Shown: positions 23,413 through 32,288, counted from the first letter of the stretch. The stretch: 38,773 nucleotides of DNA from Thiorhodococcus drewsii AZ1 (GCF_000224065.1 NZ_AFWT01000045.1:1-38773), one strand, 5' to 3'. Notes: generated by a model not told the origin, from the letters alone. Made by a program: numbers and translations.

Positions 23413-24174
23413 ATGGCTCATCCAACCAAACCCGCGTCTGTTCCACCTGCCCGCCGGCGTCGCTGGCGTGGGTGGACCATCGGACTGCTCAGCGTGTTCG
23501 GTCTGCTGCTGGGGCTCGGCCTCTACATGCATGACTTGGCGCAGCCCCATCCAGAGCGGTATGCCACTGGGGTGGTGACCGAGGGCGCCGCCCTCGAGGC
23601 GATGACCGCGCGTCCGCTGGCCCGGCGCTATCTGAGCGACTTCCATACCCAGACCTCCGGGGCCTCGTGCGGCCCGGCGAGCCTGCGCAATGTGCTGGTC
23701 TCACTGGGGCATCCGGTGGGCAGCGAGGAGGAACTCTTCGAGGGCGATCAAGCGGGCTGGTGGCGCATGCGGCTGATGGGCATGACGCTCGATGCAGTGG
23801 CCGCGCTCGCGGAGCGTCATGGGCTCGGATGGGTCCAGATCCTTCGCGATCTGAGCCTGGATGCCTTCCGCGACCGGCTGCGGACCCTCGACACCCCTGG
23901 GCGGCGCCTGATCGTCAATTACAGCCGCGCCCCCATCAATGGGGTGTCGCTCGGGCACTTCTCGCCCCTCGGCGGCTATGACCCCGTCAGCGATCGCGTC
24001 CTGGTGCTCGATGTCACCCCGGGGTTCGGCGTTCAGCTGATTCCGGCGGCACTGCTCCATGCCGCCATGCAGACCCGGGATCCTGTGAGCGGTCGCTCGC
24101 GCGGTCTGATTCAGATCGATGCCGGGGCCACCGATTCAGCCCCGTCCGCGCGAAACCGTATGCCTCCCGAGTGA
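23413..24174 (+). CDS. Membrane-anchored phytochelatin-synthase-like enzyme
   Basis: 253 residues from ATG 23413 (GGAG 9 nt upstream); an ATG 15 nt earlier lacks a site. One TM anchor at about 20-40 follows a basic N-terminus. The papain-like peptidase C83 triad is visible: Cys86 in SGASCGPASLRNVL, His182 in GVSLGHFSPLGGYD, and Asp200 in VLVLDVTPG; the His-Asp spacing of 18 equals that of plant PCS. Bacterial short forms mostly hydrolyse glutathione to gamma-glutamylcysteine and make little phytochelatin. The anchor would place the enzyme in the periplasm. Its divergence from a response regulator suggests metal- or thiol-responsive expression. Confidence 0.88.
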   Translation: MAHPTKPASVPPARRRRWRGWTIGLLSVFGLLLGLGLYMHDLAQPHPERYATGVVTEGAALEAMTARPLARRYLSDFHTQTSGASCGPASLRNVLVSLGHPVGSEEELFEGDQAGWWRMRLMGMTLDAVAALAERHGLGWVQILRDLSLDAFRDRLRTLDTPGRRLIVNYSRAPINGVSLGHFSPLGGYDPVSDRVLVLDVTPGFGVQLIPAALLHAAMQTRDPVSGRSRGLIQIDAGATDSAPSARNRMPPE

Positions 24175-24266
24175 CCGTTATCGGTTTGTCTCGTGTCGGA
24201 ATCGCGCTACATATCGATCCACGCTCAGTGACACAGGCCCCTCCGGGGTTCCACAAGGTCCTCGTG

Positions 24267-24953
24267 ATGACAGCAGAAGAGACTGACTCCCTCGCTCAAG
24301 GCCGGTCCGATGCGCCTCCGGTCTCGGCGCGTCAACCCTATCGTCACAGTCGTCCGGTCTTCGATCTGACCCTGAACATCCACAGTGAATACGCCCGGCG
24401 TCTGCTGCGGGATCGGGAGCTGCGCCCGGCGATGCATGCCCTCTACGGGATCGAGGTGATTCTCCATCTGGTCGGGGACGACGACGAGGCCGAGCAGGTC
24501 GAGAGCCTGATCCGCGAGCGTCTCGAGGCGTTGGCCGACGAACTCCAGCGCGAGATCGCCCGGGTCCAGGTTCTGCTGGCCGACCGGGGGCTCGACAAGA
24601 CCCGTCCGCGCTATACCCATCCGGTCACCACGACCCTCCATGTCGCCTCGCCCGCGATCTCGCTCTACGCCAACCTGATCCAGGAGCTCGATCGATTGCT
24701 GATGGGACTCGACACCCTCTGGCTGTCCGGCCTGCTGGCGAGCAAGGAGCGACTGTCCGTCGCGATTCGCTGGCGCAACCGGATCGGCGGGGCCGGTCAG
24801 GAGTTCATCGGGCTGCACCGGCGGGCCTATGCCGCCGCCGAGCGGCAGGGTCAACGCGAGGTCGTCGATGCCGCCGCGCGCGAGCTGGCTGGGAACCCGC
24901 CGCCAGCGGATGAGGATGACCCGGAGCGCGAGGGCAGCGACTCCACGGTCTGA
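24267..24953 (+). CDS. DUF1845 / AcaB-like protein of conjugative elements
   Basis: 228 residues from ATG 24267; the frame is open to 24171 but overlaps the preceding stop region and lacks a site. It matches the PFL_4669/DUF1845 family of integrating conjugative elements: FDLTLNIHSEYARRLLRDRELRPAMHALYGIE near the N-terminus, a helical middle (LADELQREIARVQVLLADRG), THPVTTTLHVASPAISLYANLIQELDRLL and the WLSGLLASKERLSVAIRWRNRI segment. In IncC plasmids the AcaB member is a transcriptional activator of transfer genes. The next gene is also regulator-like, and traFHG follow, so a control role is plausible. The Shine-Dalgarno is weak. Confidence 0.75.
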   Translation: MTAEETDSLAQGRSDAPPVSARQPYRHSRPVFDLTLNIHSEYARRLLRDRELRPAMHALYGIEVILHLVGDDDEAEQVESLIRERLEALADELQREIARVQVLLADRGLDKTRPRYTHPVTTTLHVASPAISLYANLIQELDRLLMGLDTLWLSGLLASKERLSVAIRWRNRIGGAGQEFIGLHRRAYAAAERQGQREVVDAAARELAGNPPPADEDDPEREGSDSTV

Positions 24954-25012
24954 ATGCGTTCGCTTTCATTCAGCCGGCGGGAGGTCCGGTGCTACAAGGA
25001 GTTGAGTCGACC

Positions 25013-25630
25013 ATGAAGAAGCCATGTCCCGCCGATGTGATTCTGCACTTCGTCATCGAGCGGATTCACGAAGGCCATTTCGATGCGGTCTTGGCCCTGG
25101 GGTTCAGCTGGGAGCAGATTCGCTTCCTGGAGTCGCTCCCGGGGCGCGATCTGCACTACTTGTTCAATTTCGCCGAGCATTTCATCGCGCTGCAGATCGA
25201 TCTCGACGCGGTCCAGTCGCGCATCGCGATCCAGCGCGTGACCGAGCAGCAGCGGCTGCGCGAGACCCAGCAGGCGCTGCTGCGGGCCGGCGCACCCCGT
25301 CAGCTCATGATCGAGCTCTATGGCTGGACCGCCACCTACTATTGCGATCAGCGCAAATTTCTCGGACTCGATGAGGACATGCCCCGGGGCGGGCGCCCTC
25401 AGAATCCCAGTCCGGACGCGGAGGATCAGATCCTTCTGCAGTGGGAACAGCATGCCGAGCGTCCACTCGACGAGCGGTATCTGGAGACGGCCCGTGCCGT
25501 GTCGGTGACGGTCCGTCAAGTGCGCAGCACCCTGGAGCGCAACGGGATGCTCGCCGAGCCTGGATGCCGGAGGTCGCCACGGCGCACACCGAGCGACCCG
25601 GAGCGGTCCCGTTCGGCGCATGTCGTGTGA
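25013..25630 (+). CDS. DUF2857 protein, FlhD-FlhC-like single chain
   Basis: 205 residues. Start choice is between ATG 25013 (AAGGAG 11 nt upstream) and GTG 24989 (GGAGG 4 nt upstream). I recognise the DUF2857/STY4526 family of ICEs. The N-terminal half (VIERIHEGHFDAVLALGFSWEQIRFLESLPGRDLHYLFNFAEHF) resembles the FlhD helical core, and the C-terminal half (LLRAGAPRQLMIELYGWTATYYCDQRKFLGLDEDMPRGGRP then QWEQ) resembles the N-terminal helices of FlhC, including the spacing to WEQ; the FlhC Cys cluster is absent. SXT and IncA/C elements use FlhDC-type activators SetDC/AcaDC, so this may be a fused equivalent. The stop overlaps traF by 4 nt (gtga). Confidence 0.65.
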   Translation: MKKPCPADVILHFVIERIHEGHFDAVLALGFSWEQIRFLESLPGRDLHYLFNFAEHFIALQIDLDAVQSRIAIQRVTEQQRLRETQQALLRAGAPRQLMIELYGWTATYYCDQRKFLGLDEDMPRGGRPQNPSPDAEDQILLQWEQHAERPLDERYLETARAVSVTVRQVRSTLERNGMLAEPGCRRSPRRTPSDPERSRSAHVV

Positions 25631-26616
25631 GTATCCGTGGCGTGCTGCTCCTCGTGACGGTCATCGGTCTGGCGCCCATGCCGGTTTGGGGTGATGCCCG
25701 GTTCTACGACCGGGATGCCGAGGGCTGGTTCTGGTATGCGCCGGATCCGCCGACGGTTCCCGAGCCGGATCCGGAACCGCCTGGCGTGCCTCTGGTGACC
25801 GAGTCGCAGGAGCCCGCGCCGCAGGAGACGGCGCCGGCCGATAGCCCCAGCGGGTCGGCTCCACTGTCCTCGGCCTGGCTGCGTGCCAATCTGGAGCGCT
25901 ACCAGCAGCAGGCCATCGACGATCCGACAGCGACCAATGTCGCGCTCTATCTCTATCTGCAGCGCATCGCCCTGGATAAGGCCTCCCGCTTCGCCGATGC
26001 CTATCAGCGTGTCGTCCAGAGCGATCCCTATCTGGATGAGACGACCCGCCGGCCGGTCGGCAACTATGCCAACCTGCTCAACCGCGTCGCGGGCCAGGAG
26101 CGCCGGGCCGTGCTCGCGGATCTGGCCGGCGCGGCGGGACTCTGGTTCTTCTACCGCTCGGACTGTCCCTATTGCGCGGCCCAGGCTCCAGTCCTCGGCT
26201 TTCTGAGCCGGCAGACGGGGTTTCGGGTGCAGGCGATCGCGCTCGACGCGCGCCCGCTGCCGGGCGGTGACTTTGCCCATTTCCTGCCGGACGCCGGACA
26301 GGCGGCCAGACTCGGGGTCGTCTCCACGCCGGCGCTGTTCCTGGTCCGTCCACCCTCGGGGATCGTGCCGATCGCCCAGGGGCTTTTGTCTTTGAGCGAT
26401 CTTGAGCAGCGGCTCCTGAGCGCGGCCCGCGAGGCCGGCTGGATCGACGATGCCAGCTATGCGCGGACCAGGCCGCTGGTCGCGGATTGGCGTGTCGATT
26501 GGGGGCAGGCCGCGCCGCTCGAGGTTCCCGAAGACCCGAACGCCTTCCTCGCGCTGTTGCGCGCAAGGGTGGCGAGCGGTGGAGCGATCGCCGTCTCCGA
26601 TTGGCCACTCGATTGA
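25627..26616 (+). CDS. traF: Conjugative pilus assembly protein TraF
   Basis: 329 residues from GTG 25627, chosen because it overlaps the upstream stop (gtga) and begins a clean signal peptide (VSIRGVLLLVTVIGLAPMPVWG); an in-frame ATG 25564 would bury it. A proline-rich linker at 41-80 leads to a helical region (WLRANLERYQQQAIDDPTATNVALYLYLQRIAL) and a thioredoxin-like domain with Cys180-Pro-Tyr-Cys183 in FFYRSDCPYCAAQAP. F-type TraF is a periplasmic factor for pilus assembly, working with TraH and TraW. The CxxC suggests disulfide activity, which F-plasmid TraF lacks but SXT-like homologues keep. Translationally coupled to the DUF2857 gene. Confidence 0.92.
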   Translation: MSIRGVLLLVTVIGLAPMPVWGDARFYDRDAEGWFWYAPDPPTVPEPDPEPPGVPLVTESQEPAPQETAPADSPSGSAPLSSAWLRANLERYQQQAIDDPTATNVALYLYLQRIALDKASRFADAYQRVVQSDPYLDETTRRPVGNYANLLNRVAGQERRAVLADLAGAAGLWFFYRSDCPYCAAQAPVLGFLSRQTGFRVQAIALDARPLPGGDFAHFLPDAGQAARLGVVSTPALFLVRPPSGIVPIAQGLLSLSDLEQRLLSAAREAGWIDDASYARTRPLVADWRVDWGQAAPLEVPEDPNAFLALLRARVASGGAIAVSDWPLD

Positions 26617-26624
26617 GGTCCGCC

Positions 26625-28070
26625 ATGTCCGTTCGACCGCTCCGCCTGGCTGTGCCGATCCTCCTCCTGGGGGCCTGTCTGTTCGGCAGCCGGTCGGTTC
26701 ACGCCGATCTCGAGGCTGAAATGGAGGCCATGTTCGGCAACCTGGTCAACGTCACCGAACCCACGGCCCACTTGGGGCAGCGCCGCGGGGTGCTCGCGGC
26801 CGGGTCGATGGTGTCGCGCAACCGCATCGTCGACGCCAATCTGGTGTCCTTCGTTCCGCCCTCGTTCGAGGCCGGCTGCGGCGGCATCGATCTGTTCGGC
26901 GGCTCCTTCTCCTTCATCAACGTCGAGCAGTACACCAACCTGCTGCGGGCCATCGCCTCCAATGCCGCCGGCTATGCCTTCCAGCTGGCCCTGACCACCA
27001 TGGCCCCCTCCGCCGCCGAGATCGTCGAGCAGCTGCAGAAGAAGGTGCAGCAGATGAACCAGCTCTTCGGCAACTCCTGTCAGCTGGCGCAAGGGATCGT
27101 CAACGACACCGCCTCGGCGCTCAGCGGCAAGCGGGTGGGGGAGGCGAGTCTGATGGCGGACCTCTACGAACTGGGCGACGTCTTCGAGAACCGCTCGACA
27201 GTCACTGGCAAGGGACCGCTGGAGACCGTCTACGAGCAGGTTCCGGAGGCGGCCGCCGCGCAGTTCGAGGGGAATCTGGTGTGGAAGGCGCTCACCGACA
27301 GCGCGATCGAGGGCTGGTACAGCCATGGCGACCAGGCGCTGCTCGAGGCGCTCATGAGTCTGACGGGCAGTCTCATCGTCGGCTCGGGGGAGGGGCTGCA
27401 GGCGTCCGCCGATGGCGGGGTCAATCTGCCGACCGCCCTGCTGCCGCCGACCCTGAGCGTGAGTGATCTGCTCTACGGCAGTGGTGACGGGGAGAGCCCG
27501 GGCGTGGTGGTCTGGCGTTGTGCCTCGCGCGCCGAGTGTCGCCATCCGACCAAGACCGAGACCGCACTCGAAGGTCTGATCCCGCGCCTGCGCGCGCTCC
27601 TGGTCGGCGATGCCTCCAGGGTGGGGCTGATCGACAAGTTTCGGCTCGGCGTCGAGGATCTGAGCGCGGAGGAGAAGGGCTTCATGGAGCATGCCCCGCT
27701 CGGGCTCGGCGGTGGCATTCGTACCCTGGCGCGGCTGGAGCCCGGAATGGCCCTGGGCTTCGCCGATCGTGCCGCGCCCATGCTGGCCGTCGAGATGCTC
27801 CAGACCCTGGTGCGCGACATGCTGCGCAGCGTACGTCTCGCGACCGGGAGTCTCCAGCACACCCATGCCACCCAGTTGCTCCAGCATCTCGATGCGGTCC
27901 GCTCCGAGATCTGGACCGAGTACGGCACCCTGGCGCAGCGCTACGGCAATCCCAACGAGCTGCTCGAGACCTACCGCAACCTGCTCGCCCAGTACAAGGC
28001 GCCGAGCTATCTGGATCTGACCCAGGCCGCCCCCGGGGATCCGTCCGGTGAGCCGGAGACGATGCCCTGA
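26625..28070 (+). CDS. traH: Conjugative pilus assembly protein TraH
   Basis: 481 residues from ATG 26625 with GAGG about 9 nt upstream, 8 bp after traF. A signal peptide (LAVPILLLGACLFGSRSVHA) is followed by TraH features: MEAMFGNLVNVTEPTAHLGQRRGVLAAGSMVSRN, FVPPSFEAGCGGIDLFGGSFSFINVEQYTNLLRAIASNAAGYAFQLAL and FGNSCQLAQGIVND, in the order of F-type TraH proteins. The C-terminal half is helical. TraH is a periplasmic/outer-membrane-associated pilus assembly factor. A long open frame on the opposite strand covers it but is a codon-bias shadow. Confidence 0.94.
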   Translation: MSVRPLRLAVPILLLGACLFGSRSVHADLEAEMEAMFGNLVNVTEPTAHLGQRRGVLAAGSMVSRNRIVDANLVSFVPPSFEAGCGGIDLFGGSFSFINVEQYTNLLRAIASNAAGYAFQLALTTMAPSAAEIVEQLQKKVQQMNQLFGNSCQLAQGIVNDTASALSGKRVGEASLMADLYELGDVFENRSTVTGKGPLETVYEQVPEAAAAQFEGNLVWKALTDSAIEGWYSHGDQALLEALMSLTGSLIVGSGEGLQASADGGVNLPTALLPPTLSVSDLLYGSGDGESPGVVVWRCASRAECRHPTKTETALEGLIPRLRALLVGDASRVGLIDKFRLGVEDLSAEEKGFMEHAPLGLGGGIRTLARLEPGMALGFADRAAPMLAVEMLQTLVRDMLRSVRLATGSLQHTHATQLLQHLDAVRSEIWTEYGTLAQRYGNPNELLETYRNLLAQYKAPSYLDLTQAAPGDPSGEPETMP

Positions 28071-28130
28071 GCCTGCCCTGCGGCGCGCCAGGCCGCGTCT
28101 GTCCACCGCCATCGTCTGGAGGCACCTTCG

Positions 28131-31100
28131 ATGTGGACCCTCTATTCCATCGGCGATCCGGCCTTCCTGGAGCAGGTGCTCAATGCCGTGGCCATGCTCT
28201 TCGGCGCCGACAGCTTCGTGCGCTTCGTCGGCATCGGCTTCCTGATCGGTACCCTGATCATCGCCTTCCAGGGACTGCTCCAGGGCGCGCAGACCATCCG
28301 CTTTCAGGGCCTGCTGGTCTCCTTCATCCTCTATTCGCTGCTGTTCGTTCCCAAGGTGTCGGTGACCATCGAGGGTGCCTATTCGGGCTCGGCGCGGGTC
28401 GTCGACCATGTGCCGCTGGGACCGGCGGTGGTGGGGTCGGCGGTCTCCAACCTGGGCTATGGGATCACCCGGCTGTTCGAGCAGACGTTCGCGACCCCCT
28501 CCATGACCGAGCACGGCTTCGCCGATGCGTTGCAGGTGATGGCGACGGTGCGCCGGACGGCCCTATCGCGGCTGACGACGGGCGAGGCCAACAGCCCGAC
28601 GACCGGGGCGGACGTCGAGCAGTCCTGGCTCAACTACGTGGCCGACTGCGTGCTCTATGCCGTCGACCGGCGCATTGGTGGCGCGACCATGGACGGCATC
28701 CTCCAGGCGACCACGCTGGATGAGGCCCTTCAGACGCCGATCGTCACCGGCACCACCCAGCTGGTGCTCGGCGAGACGCCCGAGGAGCTGACCTGCGTCG
28801 ATGCCTACGGGCGCCTGTCGGCCTATACGACGACGTCCTTCCTGCCCAAATTCAGGCAGGCGGTGGCCGCCAAGCTCGGGATCGACAGCGGATCCGTCGA
28901 CAGCCGGGTGCGCGCGGCGCTGACGACGCTCGCTCAGGACACGGTCGATGCCCAGCAGTACATGGTGATGACCGCGATCCTGCCGATGCTCGAGCGCGGC
29001 GTCATCCAGCACTATAACGATATCGGCCAATGGAACGCCGCCCTGCAGACCAGTCAGGCGATCCAGCAGCGCAACAGCCAGTGGGCGACCGAGCCCTCGC
29101 TGTTCGTGCGCATCATGCGCCCCATGATGACCTTCTTCGAGGGCTTCATCTTCGCCATCGGTCCCTTCATGGCCTTTGCCGTGGCGCTCGGGCCGATGGG
29201 GATTGCCATGGTCGGGCGCTATCTGATCTTCGGGCTCTGGATCCAGCTGTGGCTGCCGATCCTGGCGATCACCAATCTCTATCTGATCCTTGCCACACAG
29301 CGGGCCTTCGAGTCCCTGTCGGATCAGGCGGGGGTGGTGCTGCCATCCTTCCGCGCCCTCTATGAAAGCGATCTGCTGCTGCAGGACTATCTGGCCACCG
29401 GTGGCATGCTGGTCGCCTCGACCCCGGCGATCAGCCTGATGCTGATCTATGGCAGCGCGATCACGGCCACCCATCTGGCCGGCCGACTGCAGAGCCGGGA
29501 CCACGTCAACGAGACGCTGACCTCGCCCGACGTCCTGCAGCCTCAAGCGGCCGGAACGGTGGGACCACTGCTTCAGCGTACCGCGGTCGGCGGGACCCTG
29601 GCCCCGGGGGCGGCGGGGCTGCTCTGGTCCTTTAACCTCGGGCACTCGGCCCAGGAAACGCTGCGCTCGGCCGAGCAGAGTGCGCAGCAGGCGCAGGAGA
29701 GCTTCAGCGTCTCGCTCAGCCAGGCGCTGGCGAGTTCGGCGGCGGCGAATCATCAGACCAGTTTGCAGTATGCGCTGGGGCAGCGGCTGGATGCCTCCTA
29801 TAGTCGGGCGGATGCGGCGGTCTTGAGTTCTGCGGAAGACCTGTCGAAACACTTCAAAGATTCGCATCTGAGCAAGGACGAGATCGGGAGCCTGCTGAGC
29901 GCGGCGCTCAAAGTGGGCGCGCGAACGCCGCAGGCGGTTAGCACGCTTGGAGGCGAGTTGGCAGGGCGGCTTCAGCAGCAATACAACGTCACGGCGACCC
30001 AGGCCAGCGAAATTGGAATGGCGATCGCGCAGCGAGCCGCAACGGACCATCGTCTGCAGGCGAGCTTCTCCGAAGGGTTGGCGTATGACCTCTCCCGAGG
30101 GCATGGAGACACCTACACGACCGGTTTGAGCCGCAACGAATCCGAGCAGCTTGGCCAGCAGGCCCAGGATGTGCTCACGAGCTCTCGCTCCGTCGAGCGG
30201 GCCTCTCAGTTCGCTCGGCAATATGGGACCAGTGCGAGCGTCGGGGCGGTCGAAACCTCCGGACTGATTCTGGCGAATCCGATTCTTCAAGAACGCCTGG
30301 AGCAGACGCTCGATCGCTTCGGGTTGGCGGGCGATACGGCTCAGCAGGCCGATGTCCTCATGGCGGGTGGTGTGGTGGGTGACCGCCAGCAGGCACGCGC
30401 CATTGCAGGAATGGGCCTGCTGCTTGGCTTCTATGGCGGGTCGCGTGCCGACGGGATGAGCTCCGACGAGAAACGGCAGGCTGAGGTGGCGGCCCAGGAA
30501 CTCTACGCCGAACTGCTGGGCGTGCGCCGGCCTGAGGCGATCGCGCCAGGTGAATCCAACGGACTGACGCAAGTCCCTGCCTTCGGTGTCGCGCGTGGTC
30601 GTTTCGACGCCGCTGGTGTGTCGGATCCAGGTCCGATGGTGGTCGCTGGGCTCATGGCACAACGGGTTGCGGCCGACGGTACGGTCAGTGTGCTCGAGCA
30701 GGCGCCGACGAGGATCGAGCCCTTTGCCAACGGCGGTGCGGCGGCCGTGGCTCACCAACACCGGGTCAATACGAACCTTATTCGCGCGGACGAGCATCAG
30801 CGACTCGCTGAGGAGATTGCCTATCGGGTGTCCCTGCCGCGACCCGCCGCTGAGACCGTCCAGCGGGAGATGGGTGGATTGTGGATCCGGGCGGCCGAGT
30901 CAGGCGCCTTGGCGGTCGCGGGTGCCGAGGGAATGCGCGGTCAGATCGCTGGAGCGTTTGGTGCCTTTGGCCAGACCCTGTCGCGTGGTGGGAGTGTCGC
31001 CGAGGCGGTCGAAGCCGGTCGGGATGCGGCCGGCAGTGTGGCCGGATGGACGGCCGCACGGACGACGATGATCGACACACGCCTGGCGCAGATCAAGGGC

Positions 31101-31907
31101 TATGGTCTCAGTCTGGCCCAGGTCGCGCTCTATCGCGAGGCATCCGAATCGACCCTCTTCGCCTTTGCCCCCAGTTCGGAGCAAGCCGTCGCCCGTCAAG
31201 CGGTAATTGCCGAATCCGGTGCTGCGGGTGAGGCGATCGCGACCCTCATCGAGCGCTCTGTCGTGGGGCGCGATGATACGGATCTTCGTCTCATCGGGCA
31301 GTACAACGAAAGCGCGCCGCTCGGTCCGGTGACTGAGTCCCCCGCAGTCTGGCCGCTTGGCAGACCGAGCGCCCTGGGTCCTCTGATACATCCGAGTGTC
31401 ACCGATGGGCGTTTGGGGCAGCTGCTCGATCTGATCGCCGTCCCTGAATCGCATGGCAACTATAACGCTTGGTACAGGAACGTCGATCAGGATCAGGTCG
31501 ACCTGTCGACCCTGACGCTGAACGAGGTCCGGATGCTACAGCAGCAGTTGCTCGAGGCTGGGAATGGCGGATCGGCCATCGGCCGCTACCAGTTCATCCC
31601 CTCGACACTTGAGGATCTGACCGAGCGGCTGGGGTTCTCCGGATCAGAGCGATTCACGCCGGAATTGCAGGATCGATTGGCGCTGATCCTGGCCCGGGAT
31701 GCCGGTGTGAATGACTGGATGGGCGGAGCGCTGACGAGCGATAGCTTTGCCTACAACCTGTCGAAGATCTGGGCGGGCCTTCCGAAGGATGCGTCGAATC
31801 AAAGCTATCACCAAGAGGTCGGTGACAATGCCGCGAGGATCGATTACTCGACTGTTGTCGATCGTCTAGCGGCGATCAGGGGAGGCGAGTCGGTGAGCGT
31901 GCCATGA
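28131..31907 (+). CDS. traG: TraG mating-pair stabilization protein with C-terminal GH104 domain
   Basis: 1258 residues; ATG 28131 with GGAGG 8 nt upstream, 60 bp after traH. TM segments lie at about 10-75 and 325-450 (FVGIGFLIGTLIIAFQGLL, FIFAIGPFMAFAVALGPMG, IQLWLPILAITNLYLILA, MLVASTPAISLMLIYGSA), typical of the TraG N-terminal domain. The middle (480-1080) is a long helical periplasmic part. Residues 1100-1250 look like a lambda-R endolysin (GH104): PESHGNYNAWY with likely catalytic Glu1106, SAIGRYQFIPSTLEDL near 1149, FTPELQDRLAL, LSKIWAGLP. TraG stabilises pairs and reads entry exclusion; the fused lytic transglycosylase may open peptidoglycan. The fusion is uncommon among TraG proteins I know. 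Confidence 0.9.
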   Translation: MWTLYSIGDPAFLEQVLNAVAMLFGADSFVRFVGIGFLIGTLIIAFQGLLQGAQTIRFQGLLVSFILYSLLFVPKVSVTIEGAYSGSARVVDHVPLGPAVVGSAVSNLGYGITRLFEQTFATPSMTEHGFADALQVMATVRRTALSRLTTGEANSPTTGADVEQSWLNYVADCVLYAVDRRIGGATMDGILQATTLDEALQTPIVTGTTQLVLGETPEELTCVDAYGRLSAYTTTSFLPKFRQAVAAKLGIDSGSVDSRVRAALTTLAQDTVDAQQYMVMTAILPMLERGVIQHYNDIGQWNAALQTSQAIQQRNSQWATEPSLFVRIMRPMMTFFEGFIFAIGPFMAFAVALGPMGIAMVGRYLIFGLWIQLWLPILAITNLYLILATQRAFESLSDQAGVVLPSFRALYESDLLLQDYLATGGMLVASTPAISLMLIYGSAITATHLAGRLQSRDHVNETLTSPDVLQPQAAGTVGPLLQRTAVGGTLAPGAAGLLWSFNLGHSAQETLRSAEQSAQQAQESFSVSLSQALASSAAANHQTSLQYALGQRLDASYSRADAAVLSSAEDLSKHFKDSHLSKDEIGSLLSAALKVGARTPQAVSTLGGELAGRLQQQYNVTATQASEIGMAIAQRAATDHRLQASFSEGLAYDLSRGHGDTYTTGLSRNESEQLGQQAQDVLTSSRSVERASQFARQYGTSASVGAVETSGLILANPILQERLEQTLDRFGLAGDTAQQADVLMAGGVVGDRQQARAIAGMGLLLGFYGGSRADGMSSDEKRQAEVAAQELYAELLGVRRPEAIAPGESNGLTQVPAFGVARGRFDAAGVSDPGPMVVAGLMAQRVAADGTVSVLEQAPTRIEPFANGGAAAVAHQHRVNTNLIRADEHQRLAEEIAYRVSLPRPAAETVQREMGGLWIRAAESGALAVAGAEGMRGQIAGAFGAFGQTLSRGGSVAEAVEAGRDAAGSVAGWTAARTTMIDTRLAQIKGYGLSLAQVALYREASESTLFAFAPSSEQAVARQAVIAESGAAGEAIATLIERSVVGRDDTDLRLIGQYNESAPLGPVTESPAVWPLGRPSALGPLIHPSVTDGRLGQLLDLIAVPESHGNYNAWYRNVDQDQVDLSTLTLNEVRMLQQQLLEAGNGGSAIGRYQFIPSTLEDLTERLGFSGSERFTPELQDRLALILARDAGVNDWMGGALTSDSFAYNLSKIWAGLPKDASNQSYHQEVGDNAARIDYSTVVDRLAAIRGGESVSVP

Positions 31908-32015
31908 TGCTGGGCATCGGCGGTGTGATGCCCGAGGGCGACATGGCACAGCGATTTGATGTGTGGATTAGACTTCCACGAGGAGTTGAAGGATTCCTGT
32001 CCCGGAGGGGAAGCC

Positions 32016-32288
32016 ATGTTTTCGATTCGGCATTGGAAGTGGTGGCATTGGTTGCTCGCGGGCATTCTGATGCCTCTGCTGATGGGTGCCCTCGGTCTGC
32101 TGATATATATTGGCTTGGCAGCCATCGAGTTGGTTGCTCGGATGTTCTGTGGTCCCGCTCAATCCAGGGGCCGAGCGCTGGATTCACCACGCATGCGGTT
32201 AGTTGCAACGGATCCCGAGACGCTTTGGAACGATGGCGATCAATTGGTTGGAAGTATGTTTGACGACACCGAACGACGCGACCTATAG
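32016..32288 (+). CDS. Small membrane protein (candidate entry exclusion)
   Basis: 90 residues from ATG 32016, which has a strong GGAGGGG 5 nt upstream; an upstream in-frame ATG at 31956 has none. Residues 8-37 (WWHWLLAGILMPLLMGALGLLIYIGLAAIELVA) form one long or two short membrane helices, followed by a polar C-terminus. I do not recognise the family. In SXT and IncA/C elements the gene just after traG encodes the inner-membrane entry-exclusion protein Eex, so position suggests that role. Base composition is lower in GC than upstream genes, as in the traG 3' end. Confidence 0.6.
   Translation: MFSIRHWKWWHWLLAGILMPLLMGALGLLIYIGLAAIELVARMFCGPAQSRGRALDSPRMRLVATDPETLWNDGDQLVGSMFDDTERRDL

Noticed and set aside
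26457-30797. Very long open frames opposite traH and traG
   Set aside because: They are mirror frames caused by high GC codon bias. They have no domain pattern and no ribosome sites, and they overlap clear family members completely. The same holds for long frames opposite or beside the STAND gene (2922-5847) and the TonB receptor.
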